A stretch of DNA of 64,000 nt from Paenibacillus marchantiae (lineage in GTDB: Bacteria; Bacillota; Bacilli; Paenibacillales; Paenibacillaceae), in the NCBI RefSeq assembly GCF_028771845.1, contig NZ_CP118270.1:4588001-4652000 (forward strand), in the 5' to 3' direction. The first letter of the stretch is position 1, and each line of letters begins with the position of its first letter. This document shows, piece after piece, positions 27,592-36,767 of the stretch. A model generated the notes under the pieces. It was not told the origin of the DNA. It did not search any database and saw nothing but the letters and a program-made list of their open reading frames with translations. The position numbers and the translations under genes were made by a program.

Positions 27592-27609
27592 ATTTTGGGA
27601 GGAATCATT

Positions 27610-28101
27610 ATGATTAACCAGCCTTATCAACCAACACAGGTTATGGGCCAACAGGCCAATTCGCAAGTTCAAGGAACATCATATAAAATCGGTAACGGTA
27701 TGCCGATGATGTCCCCAACACCAGGCATGGTTTCACCTAGCTCCACAGGCGTACCACCGCTTGTATCAAGCGGTGCTCCAATGACACCTACGGGTGGAGT
27801 TGTAACCACAACTGCGCCACAGTTTGAACAATCCTACATCGAAAATATTTTACGGCTTAACCTGGGCAAATGTGGAACATTCTACATGACATACGAAGGC
27901 AACAAAGAGTGGAATGCCCGCATTTTCCAAGGTATTCTGGAAGCCGCTGGTCGTGACCATATCATCATCAGTGACCCGAACAGCGGAAAACGGATCATGC
28001 TTCTGATGGTCAATTTCGACTACGCTACATTCGATGAGCCGTTGTTGTATCAATATCCAGGTGTGATCGGTAACTATCCGCAACAACCGAGCAGACGTTA
28101 A
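27610..28101 (+). CDS. gerQ: Spore coat protein GerQ
   Basis: 163 residues. The N-terminal 70 are rich in Gln, Pro, Thr and Ser without order, a substrate type for transglutaminase cross-linking in the coat. The C-terminal 85 form the conserved GerQ domain, with SYIENILRLNLGKCGTFYMT, FQGILEAAGRDHIIIS and a Tyr/Pro-rich end. GerQ locates and retains CwlJ in the inner coat. The ATG at 27610 has GGGAGG seven to eight bases upstream. It lies directly downstream of cwlJ. Confidence 0.92.
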   Translation: MINQPYQPTQVMGQQANSQVQGTSYKIGNGMPMMSPTPGMVSPSSTGVPPLVSSGAPMTPTGGVVTTTAPQFEQSYIENILRLNLGKCGTFYMTYEGNKEWNARIFQGILEAAGRDHIIISDPNSGKRIMLLMVNFDYATFDEPLLYQYPGVIGNYPQQPSRR

Positions 28102-28142
28102 TCTGTAGGGAAAAAAGAACATAATATAATACGGCCATACAG

Positions 28143-28190
28143 AGGCTGCCTTGAATGCGGATGTTATTCCGCAAACGGGGCAGCTTTTCC
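28143..28190 (+). terminator. Terminator after gerQ
   Basis: AGGCTGCC pairs with GGGCAGCTT, and TGCGGA with TCCGCA further in, followed by TTTTCC. Confidence 0.75.
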
Positions 28191-28316
28191 TATATGATGA
28201 TAAAGAGCATAATCAAATAGAAAATTAAACATAAGCAGAAGTAACCTTTTTCTCAAATCAGGGCACTTAAAGATAAATACATCAAGCAGCAAGCGCACAG
28301 GAAGGAGCAAAACATA

Positions 28317-29888
28317 TTGAAGAAATGGATCGATGGAGCAATCAAGGGCGAAGCCGAGGCATATGAACAGCTGGTGACGCAATTTCGCGGGATGGCACTG
28401 GCTGTCGCCTATCAAAAATTAGGGGATACATTCCTGGCCGAAGATGTAGTACAAGAGGCGTTCACGGAGGCCTTTGCGAATTTGTCCAAACTGGACAGCC
28501 CTGATGCTTTTCCCGGGTGGTTCAAAGTCATCGTGGAGAGACAGTGTTACCGTCTAATGAGGCGTAAGCAGCATGGCACCGTCCCGGTCCTGGAGATTCA
28601 GGATGTTATTCAAGAAGAGGATCAGACTCATAACCCTGAAGAACAGGCTTTGAAAGGAGAGGTGCATCGTCTCCTGCGAGATTCGATTTCCATTTTGCCA
28701 ACTTCCATGCAGCTTGCTGTTGAACTGTTTTATTTTCAGGGCTACTCGCTCAAGGAAATGTCGGAATTCCTCGGGGTTAATGTTCCGGCTCTAAAGAAAC
28801 GGTTGTATGATGCCAGATCCAGGCTCAGACGTTCATTGCCTGTGGCCGATGTGATTTCAGTATTTAGTGATCTATACGAAGGAGGAAAAGGGATGCTTCA
28901 CATTATGAATGGTGACCATGCGGCAGATCGATTAAGACAAAGCGGGATTCAAGGTGAAATTCTGGTCTGGCGAGAGCTCTATACATTTGGACCGATAACA
29001 AGAAATATGAGGAATGAGAAAGATCGAAGTGGACGTACACAATATTTGGAGCAGCACTTGGGTATCCCACAGACTGAATATTTGAAAATTAAGGAACTTG
29101 AGCAGACGCTTAAGTCATTCCATCAGCACGAAGAGATCGTCCTGTGGTTTGAGTATGACCTCTATGATCAGGCGATGTTATCGTATTTGCTGCACTATTT
29201 CAAGGAACAGGACCTGAAAAATACAAAGCTGAATCTGTTATGCATCGATGCCTATCCAGATATTGAACATTTTCGGGGACTTGGGCAACTTACACCCTCA
29301 CAGATCGGACGTTTATCAGGTACCTGGCATGTGATGGGGGCAGAGGAAATCAAGGCAGGCAGCGATTTTTGGGGTGCGTATGCATCCTCTGACATTCAGG
29401 ATCACAAGGACTACTTGCTGAAAAATACATCGGTGCTTCCTTTTGCAGATGCTGCATTCAAGGCACACTTGTCCCGTCTTCCTTCTGTATCGAACGGACT
29501 GGGCATAATTGAGCAATCCACACTGGAGGCCGTAAGAGAGGGCGTGGATAGCCCTTATCCATTATTCAAGCATGTTGGAGATCAATTGCATATCTTGGGA
29601 ATGGGTGATCTGGAGTACTGGGCTCATCTGAAGAGAATGACGGAGGAAACTCATGCTTTACTTCAATTAAGCGGTGTACAAGCTTTTCCTAACTTCCAGC
29701 AGCATCATGATGAATTCCGTCACGGTGTCTTGTCTTTGACCGAACTCGGTATTCAAGTGCTGAATGGAGAAGCAGATTGGGCACTATTAAGACATGATAC
29801 ATCTTGGATTGGCGGTCTTCAGATTGGCAAAGGGGAAGACACGCCGTGGCGCTGGGACACCGTTAATGGGAACGTAGTGATCCTATAG
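28317..29888 (+). CDS. ECF sigma factor fused to a DUF1835 domain
   Basis: 523 residues from a TTG with GGAAGGAG ten bases upstream. Residues 1-about 175 are an ECF sigma factor: region 2 (AEDVVQEAFTEAFANL) and region 4 with the helix-turn-helix (YSLKEMSEFLGVNVPALKKRLYDAR split over 140-165). From residue 193 a DUF1835 domain starts (MLHIMNGDHAADRLR, then WRELYTFGPI), with the DUF3658-like end near 430-523. DUF1835 has no known activity. A perfect internal ribosome binding site (GGAGG at 28881, seven bases before the in-frame ATG 28893) could give the second domain alone. No anti-sigma gene is adjacent. Confidence 0.85.
   Translation: MKKWIDGAIKGEAEAYEQLVTQFRGMALAVAYQKLGDTFLAEDVVQEAFTEAFANLSKLDSPDAFPGWFKVIVERQCYRLMRRKQHGTVPVLEIQDVIQEEDQTHNPEEQALKGEVHRLLRDSISILPTSMQLAVELFYFQGYSLKEMSEFLGVNVPALKKRLYDARSRLRRSLPVADVISVFSDLYEGGKGMLHIMNGDHAADRLRQSGIQGEILVWRELYTFGPITRNMRNEKDRSGRTQYLEQHLGIPQTEYLKIKELEQTLKSFHQHEEIVLWFEYDLYDQAMLSYLLHYFKEQDLKNTKLNLLCIDAYPDIEHFRGLGQLTPSQIGRLSGTWHVMGAEEIKAGSDFWGAYASSDIQDHKDYLLKNTSVLPFADAAFKAHLSRLPSVSNGLGIIEQSTLEAVREGVDSPYPLFKHVGDQLHILGMGDLEYWAHLKRMTEETHALLQLSGVQAFPNFQQHHDEFRHGVLSLTELGIQVLNGEADWALLRHDTSWIGGLQIGKGEDTPWRWDTVNGNVVIL
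28881..28895 (+). promoter_or_regulatory. Internal ribosome binding site and start codon
   Basis: GGAGGAAAAGGGATG lies in frame inside the sigma-DUF1835 gene exactly at the domain border (codon 193). The spacing is ideal, so a separate DUF1835 protein of 331 residues could be made. Confidence 0.55.
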
Positions 29889-29988
29889 AGAATAAGTTGG
29901 CATCAGAAACAGAATAAAATTAGTAGAAGCAGTAAAGCGAAGCTTTAAGTAAACATGCTAGCTAATCCTCATCATAGATAAAATTATG

Positions 29989-30038
29989 AAAAAAGAGTAT
30001 CCCGCCATGCCTGAGCATGAGCTAGGATACTCTTTTGT
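29989..30038. terminator. Bidirectional terminator
   Basis: AAAAGAGTATCC and GGATACTCTTTT pair perfectly over 12 bp with a 22-base loop. T runs exist on both strands, so it can serve the sigma-fusion gene and the convergent alkaline phosphatase gene. Confidence 0.85.
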
Positions 30039-30054
30039 TAGTTCAACCGTTATT

Positions 30055-31911
30055 CTACTTGGACGCATCCAACTTCAATGCAGTTACCATCTTACGGAAC
30101 ACATCCGTATTATCGAGATAACCGGAGAACAGGCGGGACCCGGGTCCCGAGGCATTGATTGGCACATCGTCGAATGTGTGGACTTCCTGGCCTTCATCAT
30201 GAGGCAAGTTACCCGTGTAGTGAACACCGTCCGGATCTTTGTCCGGGTTAGCGATATACCATGTTTTGTCCTTCACGTTAGGGTCCTGAATGGTAGGGCT
30301 GATTGGTACCGGATTAGCAAGATAGTCCTCATTGTTATCCGGCATATTGCCCCAGCCAACAGCAATCTTCCACTCGGAATCCGGATTATCCGGGAAGCCA
30401 TCTCCGTTTGCATCCACATACGTCGGGAACTTGGAATCAGCATATGTGCCGATCAATTCACGGAGTTCGTCGCCCGATTTACCTTTGGCGGCTTCCGTGT
30501 TATAAGTTCCATTGAGAGTAAGGGAATGACCATGGTCGGATGTGACGATAACGAGCGTATCCGGGTGTTTCTTCGCATATTCCTTAACCCGACCAACCGT
30601 TTGATCGAATTCAATTGCATCCCATACGGAACGTTCAAAATCCATCGTGTGAGCCTGTTTATCAATTGATGCACCTTCGACCATCAGGAAAAATCCATTC
30701 TTGTTCTGTTCCAGCACCTGAAGGGCTGTGTCGGTCATTTCCATCAACGTTGGCTGATCGGTATCCTTGCCCACAATTTCTGCATTGTTAGGTTGAGTAT
30801 ACTCCCGGTCATAATATACGTTCATGTTGCCTTTGCGGAATAATCCAAGCAATGATTTGGTAGAGGCAGACTTGTCCAGATTCGTTGCATCTGTAACATA
30901 GGTATATCCTTCTTTTTTGAACTCCTCCACAATATTGCGTCCATCTTTGCGTTTTCCGCCATCAGCTGCTGGAAGGAACCACTCCAGTCCACCGCCCAGA
31001 ATTACATCCGGTCGATTGGCTTCATTCAGATACATGCCGGCGATCGCTTCTTGCTCTCCGCGCTTACGTGTATGTACAGCCATCGCAGCAGGTGTCGCAT
31101 CTGTCACATCCGCAGTCGTTACAAGGCCGGTAGCCATGCCACGTGTCCGTTTCACCAGCTCAACGATGTTTTCCACCTTCGGATCGTCAAAAGGGTCTGG
31201 TGTATTGTCTGGGTAGACACCCTCGGCATTTACAGCTGTTTTGTGACCGGTTGCATAAGCGGAAGCACTATTGGCGGAATCGGTAACGATGGAATCCATG
31301 CCAGACGTGGTGACCATGCCCATGGCGTCCATTTGTTCCATCTCCAGCCAACCCTTGAATTTGCCTTCGTTAATACCCTTGGATACAACACGTGCGGCGG
31401 TACGAATATTGGCACTCATGCCATCGCCGATCATCAGAACGACATTTTTGGCTTGCTCACCGTTTGTCAGTGTGGCTGTGTCTTTGGAAGGATCGAACAC
31501 TTGGTATACGACCCGTGAATATGTACGCTTGCCTGTAGCAGTTGTCTCGGCGGTTACCACAATGGAATCGCTCTCTTTGAAGGCAACATCCCGTATGGTG
31601 TATTCTGTACTCAGGTCGGTGCTGGTTGTCCATGTTCCGGACTTGCCGAAGTATTTGTCCGGTGACAAACCATTAACCTGGATTTTAATGTCTTTCGAAT
31701 TCAGCTTGGCACCGTTCAGCTCAACCCGGAAATCCAGCTTTTGGCCTGCGAGAATCTGAGCACGGTCGATAGGTAAAATGGTAAATGCGGCCTGGGCCGT
31801 CTGTAGCTGGGCAGATACGGGTTCAGCGTTGACCTGCCAGGGCACTGCTGTGATCGCAACAGCCGCGCTGAGTAGTAGAGCATTCCATTTCATAGCATGA
31901 TGGCTTTTCAA
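30055..31911 (-). CDS. Alkaline phosphatase, secreted
   Basis: 618 residues from the TTG at 31911, where GGAGG lies eight bases ahead; this gives a signal peptide ending near VNAEP. A roughly 110-residue N-terminal beta domain comes before the catalytic domain, longer than in most bacterial enzymes. The family motifs are VVLMIGDGMS (metal), the nucleophile in TDSANSASAYATG (S212), and VTSDHGHS (metal). It releases phosphate from phosphomonoesters outside the cell. Regulation by phosphate is expected from the family; only weak TTTTAC/TTAACA repeats that might be PhoP sites are seen upstream. Confidence 0.92.
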   Translation of the reverse strand: MKSHHAMKWNALLLSAAVAITAVPWQVNAEPVSAQLQTAQAAFTILPIDRAQILAGQKLDFRVELNGAKLNSKDIKIQVNGLSPDKYFGKSGTWTTSTDLSTEYTIRDVAFKESDSIVVTAETTATGKRTYSRVVYQVFDPSKDTATLTNGEQAKNVVLMIGDGMSANIRTAARVVSKGINEGKFKGWLEMEQMDAMGMVTTSGMDSIVTDSANSASAYATGHKTAVNAEGVYPDNTPDPFDDPKVENIVELVKRTRGMATGLVTTADVTDATPAAMAVHTRKRGEQEAIAGMYLNEANRPDVILGGGLEWFLPAADGGKRKDGRNIVEEFKKEGYTYVTDATNLDKSASTKSLLGLFRKGNMNVYYDREYTQPNNAEIVGKDTDQPTLMEMTDTALQVLEQNKNGFFLMVEGASIDKQAHTMDFERSVWDAIEFDQTVGRVKEYAKKHPDTLVIVTSDHGHSLTLNGTYNTEAAKGKSGDELRELIGTYADSKFPTYVDANGDGFPDNPDSEWKIAVGWGNMPDNNEDYLANPVPISPTIQDPNVKDKTWYIANPDKDPDGVHYTGNLPHDEGQEVHTFDDVPINASGPGSRLFSGYLDNTDVFRKMVTALKLDASK

Positions 31912-32292
31912 TGTACATACCTCCGGAATCAAAAATTGTTGTTCTATTTGGAAGTATATCGCTGAATGATTAACTGAGCGTAAGAGAAAAGTTAAACCGT
32001 ACGCAAGAAGATGCATATATTTGTTAGTAAAACGTAAAAAAAACTGCGCATTCGGTACATTTGTTAACGAAATAGCCTGTATGCATCATTTCGTTGTCAT
32101 AGGACACGGATTGACTGTGTAGTGTAGAATTATATAATAAAAGAAGCATATCCTTGTTATTCTACAGAAGAAGGTGGAGGTGAACGCATTGGGAAGTTGA
32201 AACTGCATATGAGCGGCAGAATGGCAAATATCCTACATTTTCGAAGGAGGTGGACCTATTTGCCGAAGAATGACGGCGAATAGGATGATAAT
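31912..32292. other. Divergent region between alkaline phosphatase and CBS protein genes
   Basis: About 380 bp. On the minus side TTTTACGTTTTACTAACA (32020-32037 region) and GTTAACA could be degenerate PhoP boxes. On the plus side are two good ribosome binding sites for very short frames (see the leader entry). Confidence 0.35.
32211..32283 (+). other. Possible leader peptide or interrupted N-terminus
   Basis: An ATG at about 32211 opens a 24-codon frame ending at TAG (32281-32283), and a TTG inside it (32260) has an excellent AAGGAGG nine bases upstream, coding for MPKNDGE. The frame is the same as that of the CBS protein that starts nine bases after the TAG. It may be a leader peptide, or the gene's former start cut off by a stop codon. 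Confidence 0.35.
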
Positions 32293-33609
32293 TTGAGTGA
32301 CCCCTTACCGAGTATATTAAATTTATTTTTAATTGCTTTGCTTGTATTGATGAATGGTTTCTTTGTCTCGGCAGAATTCGCGATGGTCAAAGTTCGTGGT
32401 AGCCGGATTGAAGCTTTGGTGGAAACAGGTAATAAAAATGCGATTTATGCTTCCAATATTGTACGCAACATGGATGCTTATCTATCCGCGTGTCAATTGG
32501 GCATAACGCTCGCTTCACTTGGACTCGGTTGGCTAGGAGAGCCAGCGATTGCTCACCTGTTAGAGCCCATGTTTACTGCGTTTGGAATGGGGCCGGTATA
32601 CGTACACGGTATTTCCATTGCGATTGCTTTTGTTATTATTACGATTTTGCATATTGTACTCGGGGAACTTGCTCCCAAGACGATGGCCATCCGCAAATCA
32701 GAGACGATCACGTTATGGTCTGCGGCGTTGCTTACGTTCTTTTACAAATTAATGTATCCCTTTATATGGGCATTGAATGGTATGGCGAACAGCCTGCTGA
32801 GAGTGTTTCGCATGGCACCGGCCTCGGAGCATGACTCAGCGCATAGTGAAGATGAAATACGCATTCTGATGAAAGAAAGCAATAAGAGCGGTTTAATTGA
32901 CAATACTGAATTGGCACTTGTTGATAATATATTTGATTTTACGGCAACAACCGCCCGTGAAATTATGATTCCGCGGACGGAAATGATCTGCCTGAATGCC
33001 AATCAGTCCATGCTGGAAAATCTGGAAATTGCCAGTGAAAGCATGCGTACCCGTTATCCGGTTTATAACGGTGACAAAGACCATATTATCGGTTTTATTC
33101 ACATTAAAGACCTGATGCGATCTCAGCTTACAGATACCATCTCGGTGATTCGGCCGATTCTCGCAGTACCCGATTCCACTCCCATCAGTGACCTGCTCAA
33201 GCGGATGCAACGTAGCAAGACACAGATTGCCATCCTGATTGATGAGTACGGAGGAACCTCCGGCCTTGTAACGCTTGAAGACATCATGGAAGAGATTGTG
33301 GGCGAGATTCAGGACGAATTTGACCAAGAGCGTCCATCAATTGAGAAAGTGGATGAGATGGAATATTCCATTGACGGCCTCATGCTGATTGAAGAGGTTA
33401 GTGAACGCTTTGGGCTGGATATGGACCGGGCAGATTATGATACGATTGGCGGCTGGTTATACTCCAGAGTAGAGGCCATCCCACCAGAAGTGGGGCAATC
33501 GGTAGAGTATGGTGGATATGTCTTTGTTATTCAAGAGACCGAACATAAGCGGATTTCACGTGTGAATGTGATTAAGCTGGAACTGATGGTTGAAGGCGAA
33601 GGAGCCTGA
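32293..33609 (+). CDS. CorC/hemolysin-type membrane protein (DUF21-CBS-CorC_HlyC)
   Basis: 438 residues. The N-terminal DUF21 domain has three to four membrane segments (about 5-190, with MNGFFVSAEFAMVKVRGSR), then two CBS domains (about 215-335) including IPRTEMICL and IDEYGGTSGLVTLEDI, and a C-terminal CorC_HlyC domain (about 350-435) with YDTIGGWLYSRV. The family is now linked to magnesium or cobalt export rather than hemolysis. The TTG start at 32293 has only a weak AGGA before it, while a much better ribosome binding site serves a short in-frame upstream frame that ends in TAG. Confidence 0.88.
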   Translation: MSDPLPSILNLFLIALLVLMNGFFVSAEFAMVKVRGSRIEALVETGNKNAIYASNIVRNMDAYLSACQLGITLASLGLGWLGEPAIAHLLEPMFTAFGMGPVYVHGISIAIAFVIITILHIVLGELAPKTMAIRKSETITLWSAALLTFFYKLMYPFIWALNGMANSLLRVFRMAPASEHDSAHSEDEIRILMKESNKSGLIDNTELALVDNIFDFTATTAREIMIPRTEMICLNANQSMLENLEIASESMRTRYPVYNGDKDHIIGFIHIKDLMRSQLTDTISVIRPILAVPDSTPISDLLKRMQRSKTQIAILIDEYGGTSGLVTLEDIMEEIVGEIQDEFDQERPSIEKVDEMEYSIDGLMLIEEVSERFGLDMDRADYDTIGGWLYSRVEAIPPEVGQSVEYGGYVFVIQETEHKRISRVNVIKLELMVEGEGA

Positions 33610-33652
33610 TTCAAGGTATTATTTTTGGAGACAGGAGATCCGGTCTATTGAG

Positions 33653-33692
33653 AAGCCGTACGGTGGAATATTTCACTGTGCGGCTTTTTGTT
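33653..33692 (+). terminator. Terminator after the CBS protein gene
   Basis: AAGCCGTACGGTG pairs with CACTGTGCGGCTT over 13 positions (two G-U), followed by TTTTGTTT. Confidence 0.85.
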
Positions 33693-33767
33693 TACCCTAT
33701 AATCGTAGCATGCACGGCTGCAAACAGGGTATAATGGAACGACTTTGCAAGATAGGAGAGGTTGAGA

Positions 33768-34676
33768 TTGAGCTATCGCATTGAGGTTGGATTTACGTCT
33801 GTATTTGAATTCATGGCTAGTTTGCATACATATATTTGCCGAAAATCGCATAAAAAGATTGATTTATCCATAGCCTGGGCGCTAGAAACAGAAGGACAGC
33901 TAACTCCTGAGCTTGCTGCTGTCTTGCAAAATATGAACGTGGATGATGATTGGAAATGGATGTATCTGCTTGTCTGTTTGCAAGTGGAAGCGGAGGAGCC
34001 GGAGGATTTTATTGAATGGTTCAGCCAACGAACAGTGCTTGAACTCCATGACATTTTTAGTCGGTACAGCTTCCCGTATACAGATGATATCGCTGCTTTC
34101 CAGACTAAGATGACCTATGTCTTAACCGGGTGGAATGAGCAATATTTTCGCTTGCTTGATCCCGTAATCTTACAACATCTGCGCCAGGAGGTTCTGAACC
34201 GCAAGGAACAGTTAAGTCAATCTCCCCAGGAAAAAGTACTCGACGATGCGACCAACGGTTTGATGTTCCGTGACATAAAGGGGTTGGAGAGACTGCTGCT
34301 TGTACCACAATTTCATTTTCAGCCGCTAAATGTCATCCTGCATTTTGGGGATACTCTGCTGTGCCATTATTCCTCCAGATTGTATATGGGAGACCATGAG
34401 TATATTCCGACCCATCATTTGCGTGTGATTCGCAGCTTGGGAGAGAAGAACCGACTGAAAATCATGCGTTTTCTGCATCAGGGACCGCGTTCGTTCATAG
34501 AAATTGTTCGTCACTTGAAGCTCTCCAAAGGAATTACTCATGACCATCTTTCCAAGCTTCGTGGAGCAGGGTTGGTCTATGCTCATTTTGAAGGAGAGAG
34601 CCTGGTTGAGTATTCACTTCGTCTTCATGCACTGGAGCAAATTTTACCGAATGTCATGAATTATTTGGAGCAATAA
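33768..34676 (+). CDS. ArsR-like winged-helix transcriptional regulator
   Basis: About 302 residues from a TTG with AGGAG nine bases upstream. The C-terminal 85 form an ArsR-type helix-turn-helix: LRVIRSLGEKNRLKIMRFL, then FIEIVRHLKLSKGITHDHLSKLRGAGLVY split over about 230-275. The N-terminal 210 residues are an effector or dimerisation region of the kind found in larger Paenibacillus and Bacillus ArsR-like proteins, with no recognised ligand site and no metal-binding Cys. Its gene lies directly upstream of the peptide ABC transporter operon, whose promoter has a palindrome in the spacer, so it may regulate that operon; this is an inference. Confidence 0.75.
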   Translation: MSYRIEVGFTSVFEFMASLHTYICRKSHKKIDLSIAWALETEGQLTPELAAVLQNMNVDDDWKWMYLLVCLQVEAEEPEDFIEWFSQRTVLELHDIFSRYSFPYTDDIAAFQTKMTYVLTGWNEQYFRLLDPVILQHLRQEVLNRKEQLSQSPQEKVLDDATNGLMFRDIKGLERLLLVPQFHFQPLNVILHFGDTLLCHYSSRLYMGDHEYIPTHHLRVIRSLGEKNRLKIMRFLHQGPRSFIEIVRHLKLSKGITHDHLSKLRGAGLVYAHFEGESLVEYSLRLHALEQILPNVMNYLEQ

Positions 34677-34722
34677 CGTTTATCAAAATGTGGTTTTTAG
34701 AAAAAAAGTATTCCTCTGATGC

Positions 34723-34790
34723 AGCCGTATGTTTGTTGTGGACGAACTGAAATTTATTCAGGAAATCCGCGCAAAACATACGGCTATTTT
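34723..34790 (+). terminator. Terminator after the ArsR-like gene
   Basis: AGCCGTATGTTT and AAACATACGGCT pair perfectly over 12 bp with a 39-base loop, followed by ATTTTAT. The large loop is unusual. Confidence 0.65.
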
Positions 34791-34847
34791 ATCGCTTTAA
34801 AGTGGATATTAATGGGTTTAATATAAATATTTTTTTGTGGTTCTCTA

Positions 34848-34876
34848 TTTACAGAACCGAATGAGGTTCTTATAAT
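34848..34876 (+). promoter_or_regulatory. Promoter of the peptide ABC operon with operator in the spacer
   Basis: TTTACA and TATAAT are 17 bp apart. AGAACC (34853-34858) and GGTTCT (34865-34870) form a 6-6-6 palindrome in the spacer, and a second GGTTCT lies at 34839-34844. A repressor bound here would block RNA polymerase. Confidence 0.65.
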
Positions 34877-34998
34877 AGGGCTTATCGAACTTATACCTTA
34901 CTAATTTCATAGGAATTATATATATTCTGGATTATTTCGGGAATTAGGAACGGCTGAGCGAGAAAAATATGGATCATTTATGAATTGGGGAGGATTTT

Positions 34999-36723
34999 AT
35001 GAGAGTGAAAGGTTTATCTGTGGCATCGTTAATTATCAGTAGTGCAATTGTGTTATCGGCATGTGCTGGAGGTGGGGGAGCAGAGACCACTACTGCTGGA
35101 AGCGGGACAACGAATCCGGGTACACAAGCCACTCCGGTTTCAGCAGCACTGGATGCACCATTTCAGGCGACGGACTTGAATCAATTACCTGAGACGGCAA
35201 AAAAACGGACGGATACGGTGATTGTGGGACTTACGGATCCCAGCGGGGCTTTCACACCGTACTTCCATCAGAGCGGATATGATGGCAACGTTGCTTCATT
35301 GCTATTTGCTTCACTTGTGACCGTAGATGAGAAGGGATTGCCTGTTCCTGATCTCGCTGAAAGCTGGGATGTGTCCGACGATCAGCGTACATACACGTTT
35401 CATCTGAGAAAAGATTCCAAGTTCAGTGACGGCTCCACGCTCACCGCAGATGATATTGCTTTTACATGGACCATTCTGCATGACAAGTCGTATGACGGTG
35501 GATTCGATATTTTCTCCACCAAGGTGAAAGGCGGCAAAGCGTATACCGAAGGAAAGGCAGATCACATTGAGGGTATTAAGGTCATTGATTCGTTAACGAT
35601 CTCGGTCACGCTGGAACAACCCAACGCAACTGCTCTGCTTACATTGGGCTCTGAAGTGTTGTCCAAAGCCTACTACGGCAAAGACTATCAATTCGGAAAG
35701 CTCGAATACATTAAAAATCTTCATGCAACACCTGTAGGCAATGGTCCTTATAAACTCGAAAAGTTCATTCCGGGTCAGGAAGTCCGATTCGTTGCCAATG
35801 AATTCTACTACAAGGGCAAACCGAAAACCGAGCATTTCATATATAAAACATCGGAAGGAGACACCTGGCAGTTTATTGAGACCGGAGAGATCGACTTCAC
35901 TTCGTTCACGGCTACCCAGGAGAATATTGATAAGCTGAAAAATATCCCATACCTCAACCTTCTGCCTTACACACCAAGTACATACGGATATTTACAGCTC
36001 AATCTGGAACATGAACAGCTTCAGGAAAAAGAAGTACGGCAAGCCATTACCTATGGCCTGGATCGTCAGTCCATCTATGTAGATGCCAACCAAGGGGCAG
36101 GCGCTGTTGCTAACATCCCGACTTCACCTATTTCCTGGTCATATACGGAAGAAGGTATTAATCCATATGCCTATGATCCGGACAAAGCCAATCAATTGCT
36201 GGACGACGCAGGCTGGGTGCCTGGAGCGGATGGCATCCGTGAGAAAAACGGGAAGAAGTTGTCCCTGCATTTCCTCGGAACGAAGAGTCCGGCCACGGAT
36301 ATCTTCATTGCGGTGGCCAAAGAAAACTTCGAGGCGATTGGCGTGCAGTTCCAGCCTGAAGTCTTCGCGGATTTCAACTCACTTGTCTCCAAAGTGGAGG
36401 GCGGCGATTACGACGTGGCTTCCTTCTCCACACCGATGCTAACGGATCCTTCAGACGGGGTAATGCAATTTGTGGATGGTGAGCTGAAAGGGTACGACAA
36501 TCCCAAAGTGAAAGAGCTGTACAACAAAGGTCTGGCTACGACAGACATAGAGGAACGCAAAGCAGTATACAAAGAGTTGTACCAGTTGCTCAACGATGAG
36601 CTGCCTGTCATTTTCACCAGTTACAAAAAAACAGTCTATGCCTATAACGGTCGGATCGATGGGCTCTCTGTCAGTCCATACCGCGGGATTGCAACCAGCT
36701 TGCCGGAATGGTCTCTGAAATAA
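34999..36723 (+). CDS. Peptide/nickel-type ABC transporter substrate-binding lipoprotein
   Basis: 574 residues. A lipoprotein signal (about 1-21, IVLSAC lipobox) is followed by a Thr/Gly/Ser-rich linker to about residue 50, then a family 5 solute-binding protein with LAESWDVSDDQRTYTFHLRKDSKFSDGS split over 115-142, VGNGPYKLEKFI and VRQAITYGLDR. It catches oligopeptides or dipeptides, or another ligand of this family, at the outer face of the membrane. GGGGAGG is placed eight to nine bases before the ATG. First of five genes of a complete importer. Confidence 0.93.
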   Translation: MRVKGLSVASLIISSAIVLSACAGGGGAETTTAGSGTTNPGTQATPVSAALDAPFQATDLNQLPETAKKRTDTVIVGLTDPSGAFTPYFHQSGYDGNVASLLFASLVTVDEKGLPVPDLAESWDVSDDQRTYTFHLRKDSKFSDGSTLTADDIAFTWTILHDKSYDGGFDIFSTKVKGGKAYTEGKADHIEGIKVIDSLTISVTLEQPNATALLTLGSEVLSKAYYGKDYQFGKLEYIKNLHATPVGNGPYKLEKFIPGQEVRFVANEFYYKGKPKTEHFIYKTSEGDTWQFIETGEIDFTSFTATQENIDKLKNIPYLNLLPYTPSTYGYLQLNLEHEQLQEKEVRQAITYGLDRQSIYVDANQGAGAVANIPTSPISWSYTEEGINPYAYDPDKANQLLDDAGWVPGADGIREKNGKKLSLHFLGTKSPATDIFIAVAKENFEAIGVQFQPEVFADFNSLVSKVEGGDYDVASFSTPMLTDPSDGVMQFVDGELKGYDNPKVKELYNKGLATTDIEERKAVYKELYQLLNDELPVIFTSYKKTVYAYNGRIDGLSVSPYRGIATSLPEWSLK

Positions 36724-36767
36724 GCGGTGGTATGAATCAAGAAACATCCATACCGAAATAAACAAAA

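Larger units (their letters stand above)
34677..34998. other. Intergenic region with terminator, promoter and leader of the ABC operon
   Basis: Contains a perfect 12-bp terminator hairpin, a near-consensus promoter with a palindromic spacer, and a transcribed leader of about 115 bases in which I see no known riboswitch. Confidence 0.6.

Noticed and set aside
29986-30669. 227-codon plus-strand frame opposite the alkaline phosphatase gene
   Set aside because: It begins inside the bidirectional terminator and runs antisense to conserved phosphatase motifs.
32038-32051. 14-base string AAAAAACTGCGCAT shared with 14748-14761
   Set aside because: Only two copies, one within a terminator-like hairpin and the other not; low-complexity A run plus eight other bases can match by chance.
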